From contig CBDUBS010000211.1 in NCBI GenBank assembly GCA_965365445.1, forward strand, positions 1 to 6,351: DNA of 6,351 nucleotides. The letters run 5' to 3'. Both the position numbers and the translations under genes were made by a program. The stretch is from CBDUBS01 sp965365445 (lineage in GTDB: Bacteria; Bacteroidota; Rhodothermia; Rhodothermales; DASSAV01). This document shows, piece after piece, positions 1-6,351 of the stretch (its first letter is position 1; the number at the start of each line of letters is the position of its first letter). The notes below the pieces were generated by a model. It was not told where the DNA came from and searched no databases. It worked only from the letters and a program-made list of their open reading frames with translations.

Positions 1-1
1 G

Positions 2-640
2 AAGGTATTTACCCAGATGGGTACGCTGCGACTGCATCTGGGGCGCGAGCTCGGCCTCATCCCCGAACCCGGAGCGCCGGGAACGGGCGATGCCCCGACG
101 GACTGGAAGTTCCTCTGGGCGACGGAGTTCCCGCTGCTCGAATGGGATGAGGAAGCCGGGCGCTTCTTCGCGATGCACCACCCGTTTACCTCGCCGCACC
201 CGGATGACGTGGATCTACTTCGGACGGATCCCGGCAAAGCCCGGGCCCGCGCCTACGACCTGGTGCTGAACGGAGCCGAGATCGGCGGCGGCTCGATCCG
301 TATCCATACGCGGGAGGTCCAGAACCTGATGTTCAGCCTGCTCGGCATCGGGGAGGAGGAGGCCGCCCGGCGCTTCGGTTTCCTGCTGGAGGCTTTCCGC
401 TTCGGAGCTCCGCCCCACGGCGGCATTGCCTTCGGGGTGGACCGCATTACGATGGCCCTTTCCGGCACCGGCAACATCCGGGACGTGATCGCCTTCCCGA
501 AAACGCAGAGCGGGCAGGAACTCATGGTACAATCTCCGGACGTGGTGGACGAGCACCAGCTCAAGGATCTGCACATCCGGGTGGTGGAGCCAGAGGCGCC
601 CGCCAAGGACAAGCACAAGCTGGTCCGCCACCCCTCCTGA
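2..640 (+). CDS. aspS: Aspartyl-tRNA synthetase, C-terminal part (5' end outside window)
   Basis: Class II aminoacyl-tRNA synthetase that charges tRNA-Asp with aspartate in the cytoplasm, releasing AMP and pyrophosphate. About 212 residues are visible, roughly the last third of a usual bacterial AspRS of about 590. The frame is open to the left edge; the ATG at 17 is internal, because codons from position 2 (KVFTQ) continue the typical helix before GTLRLHLGRELGL. Family hallmarks, counted from the ATG at 17: FAMHHPFTSP (51-60), YDLVLNGAEIGGGSIRIH (80-97), and class II motif 3 GIAFGVDR (136-143) with its ATP-binding arginine at 143. The FPKTQSGQELM stretch (160-170) and an LKDLHI tail follow. 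The protein ends in a short basic extension (KDKHKLVRHPS). The anticodon-binding domain and motifs 1 and 2 are outside the window, so discriminating versus non-discriminating (Asp/Asn) specificity cannot be judged. The next gene begins 11 bases after the stop. Confidence 0.97.
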   Translation, partial: KVFTQMGTLRLHLGRELGLIPEPGAPGTGDAPTDWKFLWATEFPLLEWDEEAGRFFAMHHPFTSPHPDDVDLLRTDPGKARARAYDLVLNGAEIGGGSIRIHTREVQNLMFSLLGIGEEEAARRFGFLLEAFRFGAPPHGGIAFGVDRITMALSGTGNIRDVIAFPKTQSGQELMVQSPDVVDEHQLKDLHIRVVEPEAPAKDKHKLVRHPS

Positions 641-651
641 ACGAGGCTCCG

Positions 652-1047
652 GTGAACACACTGGCCCGACTGGTGGAAGCCCGGCTGGACTGGGATGAAT
701 GGGAGCGGCTCATCCGGCGCTCGGGATGCACGATCGACCGGCCGCGCGGCTCCCGGCATCCGGTGTTTCCGGAAATCATCTACCCCATCGACTACGGGTA
801 CATTAACGGCACCCTTGCGGGCGACGGACAAGAGATCGACGTGTTCGTCGGCACGGGACAGGCGGGCCTCGTGGGCGTGCTGCTCACGGAGGACTTCCGC
901 CGTGGCGACCGGGAGTACAAGTTCCTCTGGAACTGCCGCCCGGAGGAAATCTACCTCGTCAACGGCTTCATCAACTTCGACCGTAGCCTGATGGAAGGCC
1001 GCCTCATCCTGCGCCGCCGGATGGCGGAGCTATGGGCGGAGGGGTAA
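652..1047 (+). CDS. Short inorganic pyrophosphatase-like protein
   Basis: A 131-residue relative of family I soluble inorganic pyrophosphatase, which hydrolyses PPi to phosphate in the cytoplasm. The core IDRPRGSRHPVFPEIIYP followed by DYGYINGTLAGDGQEIDVF (residues 28-65) aligns with the E. coli Ppa segment DR..YPCNYGYINHTLSLDGDPVDV. Equivalents of Arg43 (R30), Tyr51 (Y44), Tyr55 (Y48), Asp65 (D58) and Asp70 (D63) are kept. The middle metal ligand Asp67 is Gln60 and the following Pro is Glu61. The later Asp97/Asp102/Lys104 region is only loosely matched by E80-D81, D86 and K90. The N-terminal part that carries Glu20, Lys29 and Glu31 in E. coli is missing; Ppa itself is about 176 residues. Short proteins of this type are widely labelled pyrophosphatase in genomes without proven activity, as far as I recall. 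The start is GTG at 652, with GAGG at 643-646 five bases before it. Placement 11 bases after aspS suggests co-transcription. Family assignment is firm; catalytic activity is doubtful. Confidence 0.85.
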   Translation: MNTLARLVEARLDWDEWERLIRRSGCTIDRPRGSRHPVFPEIIYPIDYGYINGTLAGDGQEIDVFVGTGQAGLVGVLLTEDFRRGDREYKFLWNCRPEEIYLVNGFINFDRSLMEGRLILRRRMAELWAEG

Positions 1048-1070
1048 GAAGCCCTCCGGTTTCTTCTCGC

Positions 1071-1091
1071 CGGCTCTCCTATCTCGAGCCG
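1071..1091 (+). terminator. Weak hairpin after the pyrophosphatase-like gene
   Basis: CGGCTC (1071-1076) and GAGCCG (1086-1091) can form a 6-bp stem with a 9-base loop, 24 bases after the stop codon. It is followed by TTGAATTTAAT, which is AT-rich but not a proper T run. It could end the aspS transcript, but the stem is short and the tail poor. Confidence 0.25.
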
Positions 1092-1120
1092 TTGAATTTA
1101 ATACCAAAACCATTTTAGCT
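1092..1120 (+). promoter_or_regulatory. AT-rich promoter-like stretch upstream of the exported-protein gene
   Basis: In the 128-base gap before the exported-protein gene, 1092-1119 is strikingly AT-rich against the GC-rich background. It holds TTGAAT (1092-1097), similar to a -35 box, with TTAGCT/TTTTAG about 15-17 bases further. No good TATAAT match exists, and the promoter consensus of this organism is unknown. The rest of the gap (1121-1162) shows nothing else recognisable. The location fits a promoter for the exported-protein/MCP pair; the exact boxes are a guess. Confidence 0.25.
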
Positions 1121-1175
1121 CCGTCGCCCAGCGCCGATACCCATGTCGCCCATATTCTAATCAGGCGAGGTGACC

Positions 1176-1736
1176 ATGTACCGGGAGCTATCCGCTCTTG
1201 TGCTGATCTCCACGTCCGTTTGTTTGCCCCCTCAGGAGGCAAGGGCGCAGGATCGTTCCGCACATCTGGACCGGCAACGCATATCCAGTTTCGGGGTCGG
1301 ACTGACCGCCGACTGGATCGACGGAGCCACTATTTCAACTTTTTCCGTATTCTGGAGCCGTCCCCTTACTCTGCTGGGCAGGGAGATGGAAGTCGCTTCT
1401 TTCGGCGAGGTCGACCTCTCCCCCACACCCGACGGCAGTATCCTGGGCGTCGGTGTGGCTCTGGAGGCCGCGCCGCGCCTCACAGTATTCCTCGCACCCG
1501 CGCTGGCTCTGAGGCCGTTTGCCGTAGCGGCGCGCCTCGAGGCGTCCTTTTCGGTCACGACGGGCGTTACCCCCGTCGTGACGATCGATGCGGCTCCCGG
1601 CTCCTGGATGCAGACGTACGGCCTCGGTATCCGGTTGCCCTCGGGCGCTTCCCTCACACCGGCCTTTTACCAAATCCTCGAAGACGAAGTAATGTGTACC
1701 GGCTTCGGCTTCACTCTTCAGACGACCATCGATTGA
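1176..1736 (+). CDS. Small exported protein, beta-barrel-like, unknown function
   Basis: I do not recognise this family. ATG at 1176 is preferred over the in-frame GTG at 1170 because AGGCGAGG (1163-1170) sits five bases before it as a good ribosome binding site; this gives 186 residues. The N-terminus looks like a Sec signal peptide: MYRE, a hydrophobic stretch LSALVLISTSVCL (about residues 5-17), and a likely cleavage at A-R-A|Q after residue 24. The single Cys at 16 lacks a lipobox, so a lipoprotein is unlikely. The mature part of about 160 residues is rich in alternating polar/hydrophobic strands and glycine turns, for example FGVGLTADW, GVGVALEA, LTVFLAPALAL, YGLGIRLPSG and GFGFTLQ. That pattern suits a small outer-membrane beta-barrel or a periplasmic beta-sandwich. 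The MCP gene starts 28 bases downstream, so a shared transcript is plausible. An 11-bp perfect inverted repeat lies within the gene. That it is a real gene is well supported by the ribosome site and signal peptide; the function is unknown. Confidence 0.75.
   Translation: MYRELSALVLISTSVCLPPQEARAQDRSAHLDRQRISSFGVGLTADWIDGATISTFSVFWSRPLTLLGREMEVASFGEVDLSPTPDGSILGVGVALEAAPRLTVFLAPALALRPFAVAARLEASFSVTTGVTPVVTIDAAPGSWMQTYGLGIRLPSGASLTPAFYQILEDEVMCTGFGFTLQTTID
1554..1582 (+). repeat. Perfect 11-bp inverted repeat (hairpin) inside the exported-protein gene
   Basis: GTCACGACGGG (1554-1564) and CCCGTCGTGAC (1572-1582) are exact reverse complements separated by the 7-base loop CGTTACC. The element encodes the quasi-repeated residues VTTGVTPVVT (127-136 of the protein). 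No T run follows, so it is not a classical terminator. It may be an mRNA structure or simply a by-product of coding VTT/VVT. Confidence 0.6.
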
Positions 1737-1764
1737 TCGTCGTTTCAAACCCTTCGGTACCACC

Positions 1765-3675
1765 GTGAAAATTCGCACGCTCCGAACCAAGCTGCTGCTT
1801 GCCGCTCTTGGCATTGCGGCCCTCATTGCCGGAATCTGCCTCCTGGCGCTCCACCAACAGAAAGAGCTCGGCAAAAACCTGGATTACGTAACCGATGTAG
1901 CCGTTCCATTACTCGAAGCATCCGACGACGCGGCCATCAATACCTGGGAGTCCCTGAAAATAGTCGAGGAGTACATGAACGAGCTGGCGGAACACGCCGA
2001 GGGGTTGGAGGGCTTACGCCGGGAATACGAGGGCGTTTATGCCGGGGTGGGCGAGGCCCTGGCCGCCATCGGCGCGAAGGTGGACGACGAGCAACTGAAG
2101 CCCCTGCTGAACGCGGCGAAAACCAATCTGGAGGAATACGACGAACACGTAGCCGAGGCGATGGAGGCGCACCGTACCGGCAGCGAGGCCGAAGCCGAGA
2201 TCCTTGCTGAAACGAAGCGGCACGTCGATGAGGCCGTGGGATCCCTGGACCGCATCGCGGAGCGGGCGGATAAACTGACGGAGGAAGCCAATGCCCGCGC
2301 GGACGAAACCGCTGCCGGCGCCGCCGCCATCCTGTGGGCAGCGCTGGTTACCGGCATCCTCATGGCCATCGCCACGGGCTTTTTGATGTCGTGGATCATC
2401 GCCACACCCGTCAACGCGCTCGCCCACGCCGTTAACCAGGCGGCGGCAGGAGATCTCGATGTGGAAGTGAAGGTCAAGACCAGCGATGAAATCGGGGTGC
2501 TCAATACCGCGTTCAATACGATGATCCGGCAGGTGCGTAAGGCATTCTCCGAGGTAAGGGACCAGGAAAGCCTGGCACGTAAAGCGCAGGCGGCCGCCGA
2601 AGAAACCCGCTGCGAAGCGGAGGGGCAGAAAGTTTATCTGTCGGAATGTGTGTCGGTGCTGCTGGCCGAGATGAACCGGTTCGCCGCCGGCGACCTCACG
2701 GTACACGCCGAGCCATTCCGGCAGGGGGACGACATCGCGCAGCTCTTTGACGGCTTCAATGGGGCGGTGGCCAACCTGGGCCGCATGATACAACAGGTAA
2801 GCCGCTCCGTAGAAGATACCGCATCGGCGTCCTCCGAAATATCCGCGGCGACCGACCAACTCGCCTCCTCCGCTCAGGAGCAGAGCAACCAGTGCCGGGA
2901 GGTGGCCGTGGCCGTCGAGGAGATGGTACGGACCATCATCGAAAACTCCCAGACGGCGGCAGACACCTCGGAGGCGGCGCGCGAAAACGGCGCCCTGGCC
3001 GGTACGGGCGGGCAGATCGTATCGCAAACGGTCGACAAGATCCGCCGGATCGCGGCCGTGGTGGCCGATTCCGCCCGGACGGTGGAGCAGCTCGGCGAGC
3101 GAAGCCGGCATATTGGCGCCATCGTTCAGACGATCGATGAGATCGCCGATCAGACGAATCTGCTTGCCCTTAACGCGGCCATAGAAGCCGCCCGGGCCGG
3201 GGATCAGGGTCGGGGCTTTGCCGTCGTCGCCGACGAGGTACGAAAGCTCGCGGAACGGACCTCCGGCGCTACACGTGAGATCGCCGCCATGATCCAGGCC
3301 ATCCAATCGGATACTCTACAGCCGGTTCAGGCCATGCAACGGGGTGAAGGCGAGGTCCGGGAAGGCATCACGCTCGCCGACCAGGCGGGTGAGGCGCTCA
3401 GTCGCATCGTGCAGGGCACGGATCGCACGCTGGATATGGTCACGCAGATTGCCGCCGCCGGCGAGGAGCAATCCGGCACGAGCGAGCAGATCGCCCGAAG
3501 CATCGATCTGATTTCGGCCGTTTCGAACGAGTCGGCGGCCGGGCTCAGCCAGATTGCCGAGACAACGCAGGGGTTGAACCGCCTGACGGAAGACCTGCGC
3601 GGCCTGCTGGCACGGTTCAAGACTTCCAGGGAGAGGTCCGTATATCGGCCGGCTATCTCCGACCAGTGGGTATGA
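1765..3675 (+). CDS. Methyl-accepting chemotaxis protein (transmembrane chemoreceptor, two HAMP-like segments)
   Basis: A 636-residue inner-membrane receptor that senses a signal outside the membrane and controls the CheA kinase through CheW. Layout: short basic N-terminus; transmembrane helix 1 at about 10-29; a helical, acidic periplasmic sensor of about 155 residues (31-185), resembling four-helix-bundle sensors, ligand unknown; transmembrane helix 2 at about 187-213; HAMP at about 210-262 (P215, GDLDVEV, DEIG); a helical connector; and a second HAMP-like unit at about 296-348 (FAAGDLTV, DDIAQLFDGFN). The cytoplasmic coiled coil runs from about 350 to 615, with the conserved hairpin tip IDEIADQTNLLALNAAIEAA (457-476), then RAGDQGRGFAVVADEVRKLAER. 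Candidate methylation stretches are SSAQEQSNQ (about 368-376) and AAGEEQSGTSEQ (about 564-575). There is no NWETF-like C-terminal pentapeptide, so CheR/CheB tethering is not expected. The start is GTG at 1765 without a clear ribosome site, 28 bases after the exported-protein gene. No other chemotaxis gene lies in the window. Confidence 0.95.
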   Translation: MKIRTLRTKLLLAALGIAALIAGICLLALHQQKELGKNLDYVTDVAVPLLEASDDAAINTWESLKIVEEYMNELAEHAEGLEGLRREYEGVYAGVGEALAAIGAKVDDEQLKPLLNAAKTNLEEYDEHVAEAMEAHRTGSEAEAEILAETKRHVDEAVGSLDRIAERADKLTEEANARADETAAGAAAILWAALVTGILMAIATGFLMSWIIATPVNALAHAVNQAAAGDLDVEVKVKTSDEIGVLNTAFNTMIRQVRKAFSEVRDQESLARKAQAAAEETRCEAEGQKVYLSECVSVLLAEMNRFAAGDLTVHAEPFRQGDDIAQLFDGFNGAVANLGRMIQQVSRSVEDTASASSEISAATDQLASSAQEQSNQCREVAVAVEEMVRTIIENSQTAADTSEAARENGALAGTGGQIVSQTVDKIRRIAAVVADSARTVEQLGERSRHIGAIVQTIDEIADQTNLLALNAAIEAARAGDQGRGFAVVADEVRKLAERTSGATREIAAMIQAIQSDTLQPVQAMQRGEGEVREGITLADQAGEALSRIVQGTDRTLDMVTQIAAAGEEQSGTSEQIARSIDLISAVSNESAAGLSQIAETTQGLNRLTEDLRGLLARFKTSRERSVYRPAISDQWV

Positions 3676-3885
3676 GGCTGTCCAGGATATCTTTGTAACG
3701 GCATCAATTTCTTCTGTGAAGCGCCGAAGATCGTCGTCTCAGACAACCTCAAGAGCGTAGTTGCCGGTAGCGAGTTGGTATGAACCGATGTCCAATCCCT
3801 CTCAGAGTCGATCAATACCAGGAAGGAATGAACGATAAGGTTTTATTCGGCGCCCCCGCATCGCTCTCTTGGATGAAGGGCGGCC
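3676..3885. other. Low-GC gap between convergent genes
   Basis: About 210 bases separate the stop of the chemoreceptor gene from the stop of the minus-strand GH94 gene. The only recognisable content is the istA fragment. I see no convincing terminator hairpin for either gene. Position 3821-3827 (GGAAGGA) followed immediately by ATG at 3828 could open a 29-codon frame ending at 3917, but nothing else supports it as a gene. Confidence 0.6.
3697..3805 (+). pseudogene. istA: Frameshifted remnant of an IS21-family transposase (IstA)
   Basis: Between the two convergent genes, frame 3697-3780 reads NGIN and then FFCEAPKIVVSDNLKSVV. This closely matches the IstA catalytic-core segment usually seen as ..AFeFFGGvPkiivpDNLKSaV... 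The aspartate of DNLK (codon 3742-3744) would be a DDE catalytic residue. The frame hits a stop at 3781-3783. Shifting by +1 at about 3779 restores the next conserved piece, YEPMSNPSQ (3779-3805), comparable to ..RYEPdiNptYqd.., before the similarity fades. About 35 codons in two frames remain; the rest of istA, its partner istB and terminal repeats are absent. The local GC content (about 48% over 3681-3840 by hand count) is well below the flanking genes, which fits foreign origin. It is non-functional. I assign it by motif memory, without a search. Confidence 0.75.
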
Positions 3886-6351
3886 TCAGGAGGGCGATAA
3901 CACCCTGGGCTGTATAACTACGTCGTGGGGGGCGCCGTCGTCAATGAGTTGAATTCCCTGCCCGGAGATGAGGGCTCCGTCGACGCGCACGTCCGCCGTG
4001 CGCCCATCAAGGGCTCCGGGATTTCGGACGGTGATGGTGTAGAGGCTCTCACCGTACCGATATTCGATAACATACTCCCGCCACGCGGTCGGCGCACACG
4101 GGTTAATGAACAGAACATCCCCGCGCTTCGTGAAGCCAAGGATCTCTTCGAGGCCGATCCGGTACATCCAGCTCGCGGACCCGGTATACCACGTCCACCC
4201 GCCGCGCCCCACGCGCCCGGCGGCCGTGTAAACGTCGGCCGCAACCACGTATGGCTCTACCTTGTACGTGGCGACATCCTCCGGTGTACGGGTGCGGGTG
4301 AGCGGATTGATCATCTGGAAAAGCTCGAAGGCGCGGTCGCCCCGGCCTTGAAGCGCCGTCGCGAGCACACTCCAGAGCGCCGCGTGGGTGTACTGGGCCC
4401 CGTTCTCCCGTACACCCGGTACGTAGCCTTTTATGTATCCCGGATCGAGCGGAATATGGTCGAAGGGGGGCGTAAGGAGCAGGAGGAGCCGGGCGTCGTC
4501 TCGCACCAGATGTTGCTCAAACGAACGCATCGCCTGTTCACGCCGCACCGGATCGCCGGCGGCGGAGATGACGCTCCAACTCTGAGCGATCGCGTCGATG
4601 CGGCATTCAGCGCTTTCGGTGGAACCGAGGGGCGTGCCATCGTCGAAGTAGGCGCGGCGGTACCAGGCGCCGTCCCAGCCATGCGCCTCGATCGCTGCGG
4701 TGTAGGCGTCAGCCCGGTCCCGGAACGCGGCTGCAACCGCGTCGTCACCCCGTTCCGCGGCATGCCCGGCAAAGCGCCGCAGCGTCGTCACCAGAAACCA
4801 GGCCAGCCAGATGCTTTCCCCTTGCCCGTTTGCACCGACGCGGTTCATTCCATCATTCCAGTCGCCAATGCCGATGAGCGGCAGGCCATGTACGCCGGAG
4901 GTGCAGGCCCTATCCAGCGCGCGGCGGCAGTGCTCGTAAATGCTCGCGTGCTCGTCGGTAATTTGCGGCAGGTCGTATACCTCGCTCTCATGCGGTTCCA
5001 GGGAGCGCATCGCGAGGAACGGCACGTAGGCGTCGAGCACCGACCGGTCGCCGGTAACGCGTATGTATCCGTCGACTACGTAGGGGAGCCAGGCCATATC
5101 ATCCGAGAAGCGAGTGCGCACGCCGCGACCGCTTTGCGGGTGCCACCAGTGCTGTACATCTCCCTCTATGAACTGCCGGGCGGCCGCGCGCAGGATGTGT
5201 TCGCGGGCAAGGCCGGGCTCGGCATACACAAAGGCCAGAGTGTCCTGCAGTTGATCCCGAAAGCCATACGCGCCGCCGCTCTGGTAGAGGGCCGAGCGGG
5301 CCCACATGCGACAGGCGAGCGCCTGGTACAACGTCCAGTGGTTGAGCATGTCGTCGAACGAGGGCTCCGGCGTGCGCACATTGATGACCGACAGGCGGCG
5401 CGACCAGTCCTCACGCGTACGGAGAATGGCTTCACGAGCCCGCCCCGGGCGCCGGTAGGCGGCGGCGAGGTCGTAGGCTTCGGCTTCTCCTGGTGCGGCG
5501 CCCAGCACCCAGGCGATCTCGCGCGTCTCGCCGGGGGCCAGCGCCACGGTGCACTGGAGGGCAGCGCACGGATCGACGCTCTCGTGTGTCGCTCTGCCGA
5601 GCGCAGCCCCCCGTAGCCCCTGAGGATCGGCCGGCGCGCCGTTTCGCCCGATGAACGAACGGCGGTTTTCCGTGTAGCCGGAGAGCGGCTCGCTGAGTGC
5701 GCAGAATGCCACATGACCGGCAAAGATCGGATCGAAGGTATTCTGCGCGAAGAGGGCGCCCAGGTCGGGGCGCGCGACGGTCCGTACCTGATGCTGCGTC
5801 TGCTCACGAAGCGCCCCGAGCGTCCACACCGCATAACCGGTCACGGTCAGGCGTCGCGGGCGGCCGCTGTCGTTGGTCAGGCGGAGCAGGGAAATCTTCA
5901 CGGCCTCGTCGGGCGCCATACCCATCGTGAGGTGTGCGGCGATGCCGGCCGAGACGTGCTCGAACGTGGTGAAGCCTGCGCCGTGGCGTACCGTGTATGG
6001 AATCTCCCGACGAATCGGGGCCGGAGTCGCGCTCCAGAGCTCGCGCGTATCTTCGTCGCGCAGGTAAAGCACCTCACCCGGCGGGTCGGTTACGGGGTCG
6101 TTCCACCACGGGGTGAGGCGGTAGAAATAGCTGCTTCCCGCCCACATGGCCCCCGCCCCGCGCTCGGTGACGATGAAGCCGCCCTTCGGGTTAGCGATGA
6201 CGTTTGCCCAGGGCGCAGGGGGCACATGGTCGCCGCATACCCGGATCTCGTAGGTTCCGTCGTCCCGCATCTTACCGAAGCCGTTGCGGGGTGCAGGAGC
6301 CGTATCGGTGGTATACGGTTTGATATCCGGGGCCGGGTTTCGGATCGGCGG
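3886..6351 (-). CDS. GH94 glycoside phosphorylase module, like the C-terminal half of cyclic beta-1,2-glucan synthase (start outside window)
   Basis: The frame is open from the right edge: 27 codons before the ATG at 6270 (ending APRNGFGK) continue the family sequence, so that ATG is internal. About 821 residues are visible, counted from the edge. An N-terminal beta-sandwich (about 1-300) has the typical PAPWANVIANPKGGFIVTE (45-63) and a following LTPWWNDPVTDPPGE. A helical linker leads to an (alpha/alpha)6 barrel (about 345-750) with YGFRDQLQDTLAF (362-374), QHWWHP (400-405), RTRFSDDMAWLPY (412-424), GIGDWNDGMN (494-503), RENGAQYTHAALW (648-660) and WYTGSASWMY (721-730). A short C-terminal beta domain follows. 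In GH94, the Asp of the DWND motif (here D500) is the likely general acid, and the YTH histidine (H656) and YTGS threonine (T723) probably bind phosphate. In NdvB-type synthases this module trims beta-1,2-glucan by phosphorolysis beside a membrane GT84 domain. Stand-alone 1,2-beta-oligoglucan phosphorylases are the alternative; only the unseen N-terminus can decide. Confidence 0.9.
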   Translation of the reverse strand, partial: PPIRNPAPDIKPYTTDTAPAPRNGFGKMRDDGTYEIRVCGDHVPPAPWANVIANPKGGFIVTERGAGAMWAGSSYFYRLTPWWNDPVTDPPGEVLYLRDEDTRELWSATPAPIRREIPYTVRHGAGFTTFEHVSAGIAAHLTMGMAPDEAVKISLLRLTNDSGRPRRLTVTGYAVWTLGALREQTQHQVRTVARPDLGALFAQNTFDPIFAGHVAFCALSEPLSGYTENRRSFIGRNGAPADPQGLRGAALGRATHESVDPCAALQCTVALAPGETREIAWVLGAAPGEAEAYDLAAAYRRPGRAREAILRTREDWSRRLSVINVRTPEPSFDDMLNHWTLYQALACRMWARSALYQSGGAYGFRDQLQDTLAFVYAEPGLAREHILRAAARQFIEGDVQHWWHPQSGRGVRTRFSDDMAWLPYVVDGYIRVTGDRSVLDAYVPFLAMRSLEPHESEVYDLPQITDEHASIYEHCRRALDRACTSGVHGLPLIGIGDWNDGMNRVGANGQGESIWLAWFLVTTLRRFAGHAAERGDDAVAAAFRDRADAYTAAIEAHGWDGAWYRRAYFDDGTPLGSTESAECRIDAIAQSWSVISAAGDPVRREQAMRSFEQHLVRDDARLLLLLTPPFDHIPLDPGYIKGYVPGVRENGAQYTHAALWSVLATALQGRGDRAFELFQMINPLTRTRTPEDVATYKVEPYVVAADVYTAAGRVGRGGWTWYTGSASWMYRIGLEEILGFTKRGDVLFINPCAPTAWREYVIEYRYGESLYTITVRNPGALDGRTADVRVDGALISGQGIQLIDDGAPHDVVIQPRVLSPS

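Noticed and set aside
17..19. ATG as the start of aspS
   Set aside because: The codons before it continue the AspRS sequence and the protein would lack the anticodon domain and motifs 1 and 2; the gene simply begins outside the window.
1221..1226. Lipoprotein reading of the exported protein's N-terminus (Cys16)
   Set aside because: The residues before the Cys (TSV) do not fit a lipobox, and a normal ARA signal peptidase I site follows.
1220..1768. Alternative 182-codon frame overlapping the exported-protein gene
   Set aside because: It is arginine/serine-rich low-complexity shadow sequence without ribosome site or signal; the 1176 frame has both.
2014..3306. 430-codon minus-strand open frame inside the chemoreceptor gene
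   Set aside because: It mirrors the MCP coding frame, shows no domain signature, and the MCP is certain.
3327..3815. 162-codon minus-strand frame spanning the MCP end and the low-GC gap
   Set aside because: Most of it is antisense to the MCP; the gap portion makes better sense as an IS21 fragment on the + strand.
3925..5616. Long 563-codon open frame on the + strand
   Set aside because: It lies wholly antisense to the well-supported GH94 gene, has no recognisable motifs, and is expected from codon bias in GC-rich DNA.
6268..6270. ATG as the start of the GH94 gene
   Set aside because: The frame is open for 27 further codons to the edge and reads NGFGK just before, typical family sequence.

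Overview
This is a GC-rich bacterial window with five protein-coding genes, two of them cut by the window edges, and one decayed transposase fragment. GTG starts, a Sec-type signal peptide on a beta-rich exported protein, a two-transmembrane chemoreceptor and a cyclic-beta-glucan-synthase-type GH94 module suggest a Gram-negative, motile bacterium. The sequence alone does not fix the phylum. Rhodothermota/Bacteroidota-like or Gemmatimonadota-like lineages are guesses only.

Left part (2-1047, + strand): the C-terminal third of aspartyl-tRNA synthetase, then after 11 bases a 131-residue protein of the short inorganic-pyrophosphatase-like family. The spacing suggests one transcript. An enzyme that makes pyrophosphate sits next to a relative of an enzyme that destroys it, but the relative has lost part of the classical metal site, so its activity is uncertain.

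Middle (1048-3675, + strand): a 128-base gap with a weak hairpin and an AT-rich promoter-like stretch is followed by an unrecognised small exported protein with beta-barrel-like composition. A complete 636-residue methyl-accepting chemotaxis protein (MCP) starts 28 bases after its stop codon. The two are probably co-transcribed. A perfect 11-bp inverted repeat lies inside the exported-protein gene.

Right part (3676-6351): the MCP gene and a minus-strand gene converge on a gap of about 210 bases. This gap has visibly lower GC (about 48% by hand count over 3681-3840) and contains a frameshifted remnant of an IS21-family IstA transposase. From 3886 to the window end, the minus strand carries the last ~821 residues of a GH94 protein resembling the C-terminal half of NdvB-type cyclic beta-1,2-glucan synthase. 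Its reading frame stays open through the window edge, so the true start lies outside.

No tRNA, rRNA, CRISPR array or intact mobile element was seen. I found no clear evidence of a new multi-gene system. The points most worth checking are the unrecorded IS21 fossil, the atypical PPase-like protein beside aspS, the exported-protein/MCP pair, and the nature of the GH94 protein.
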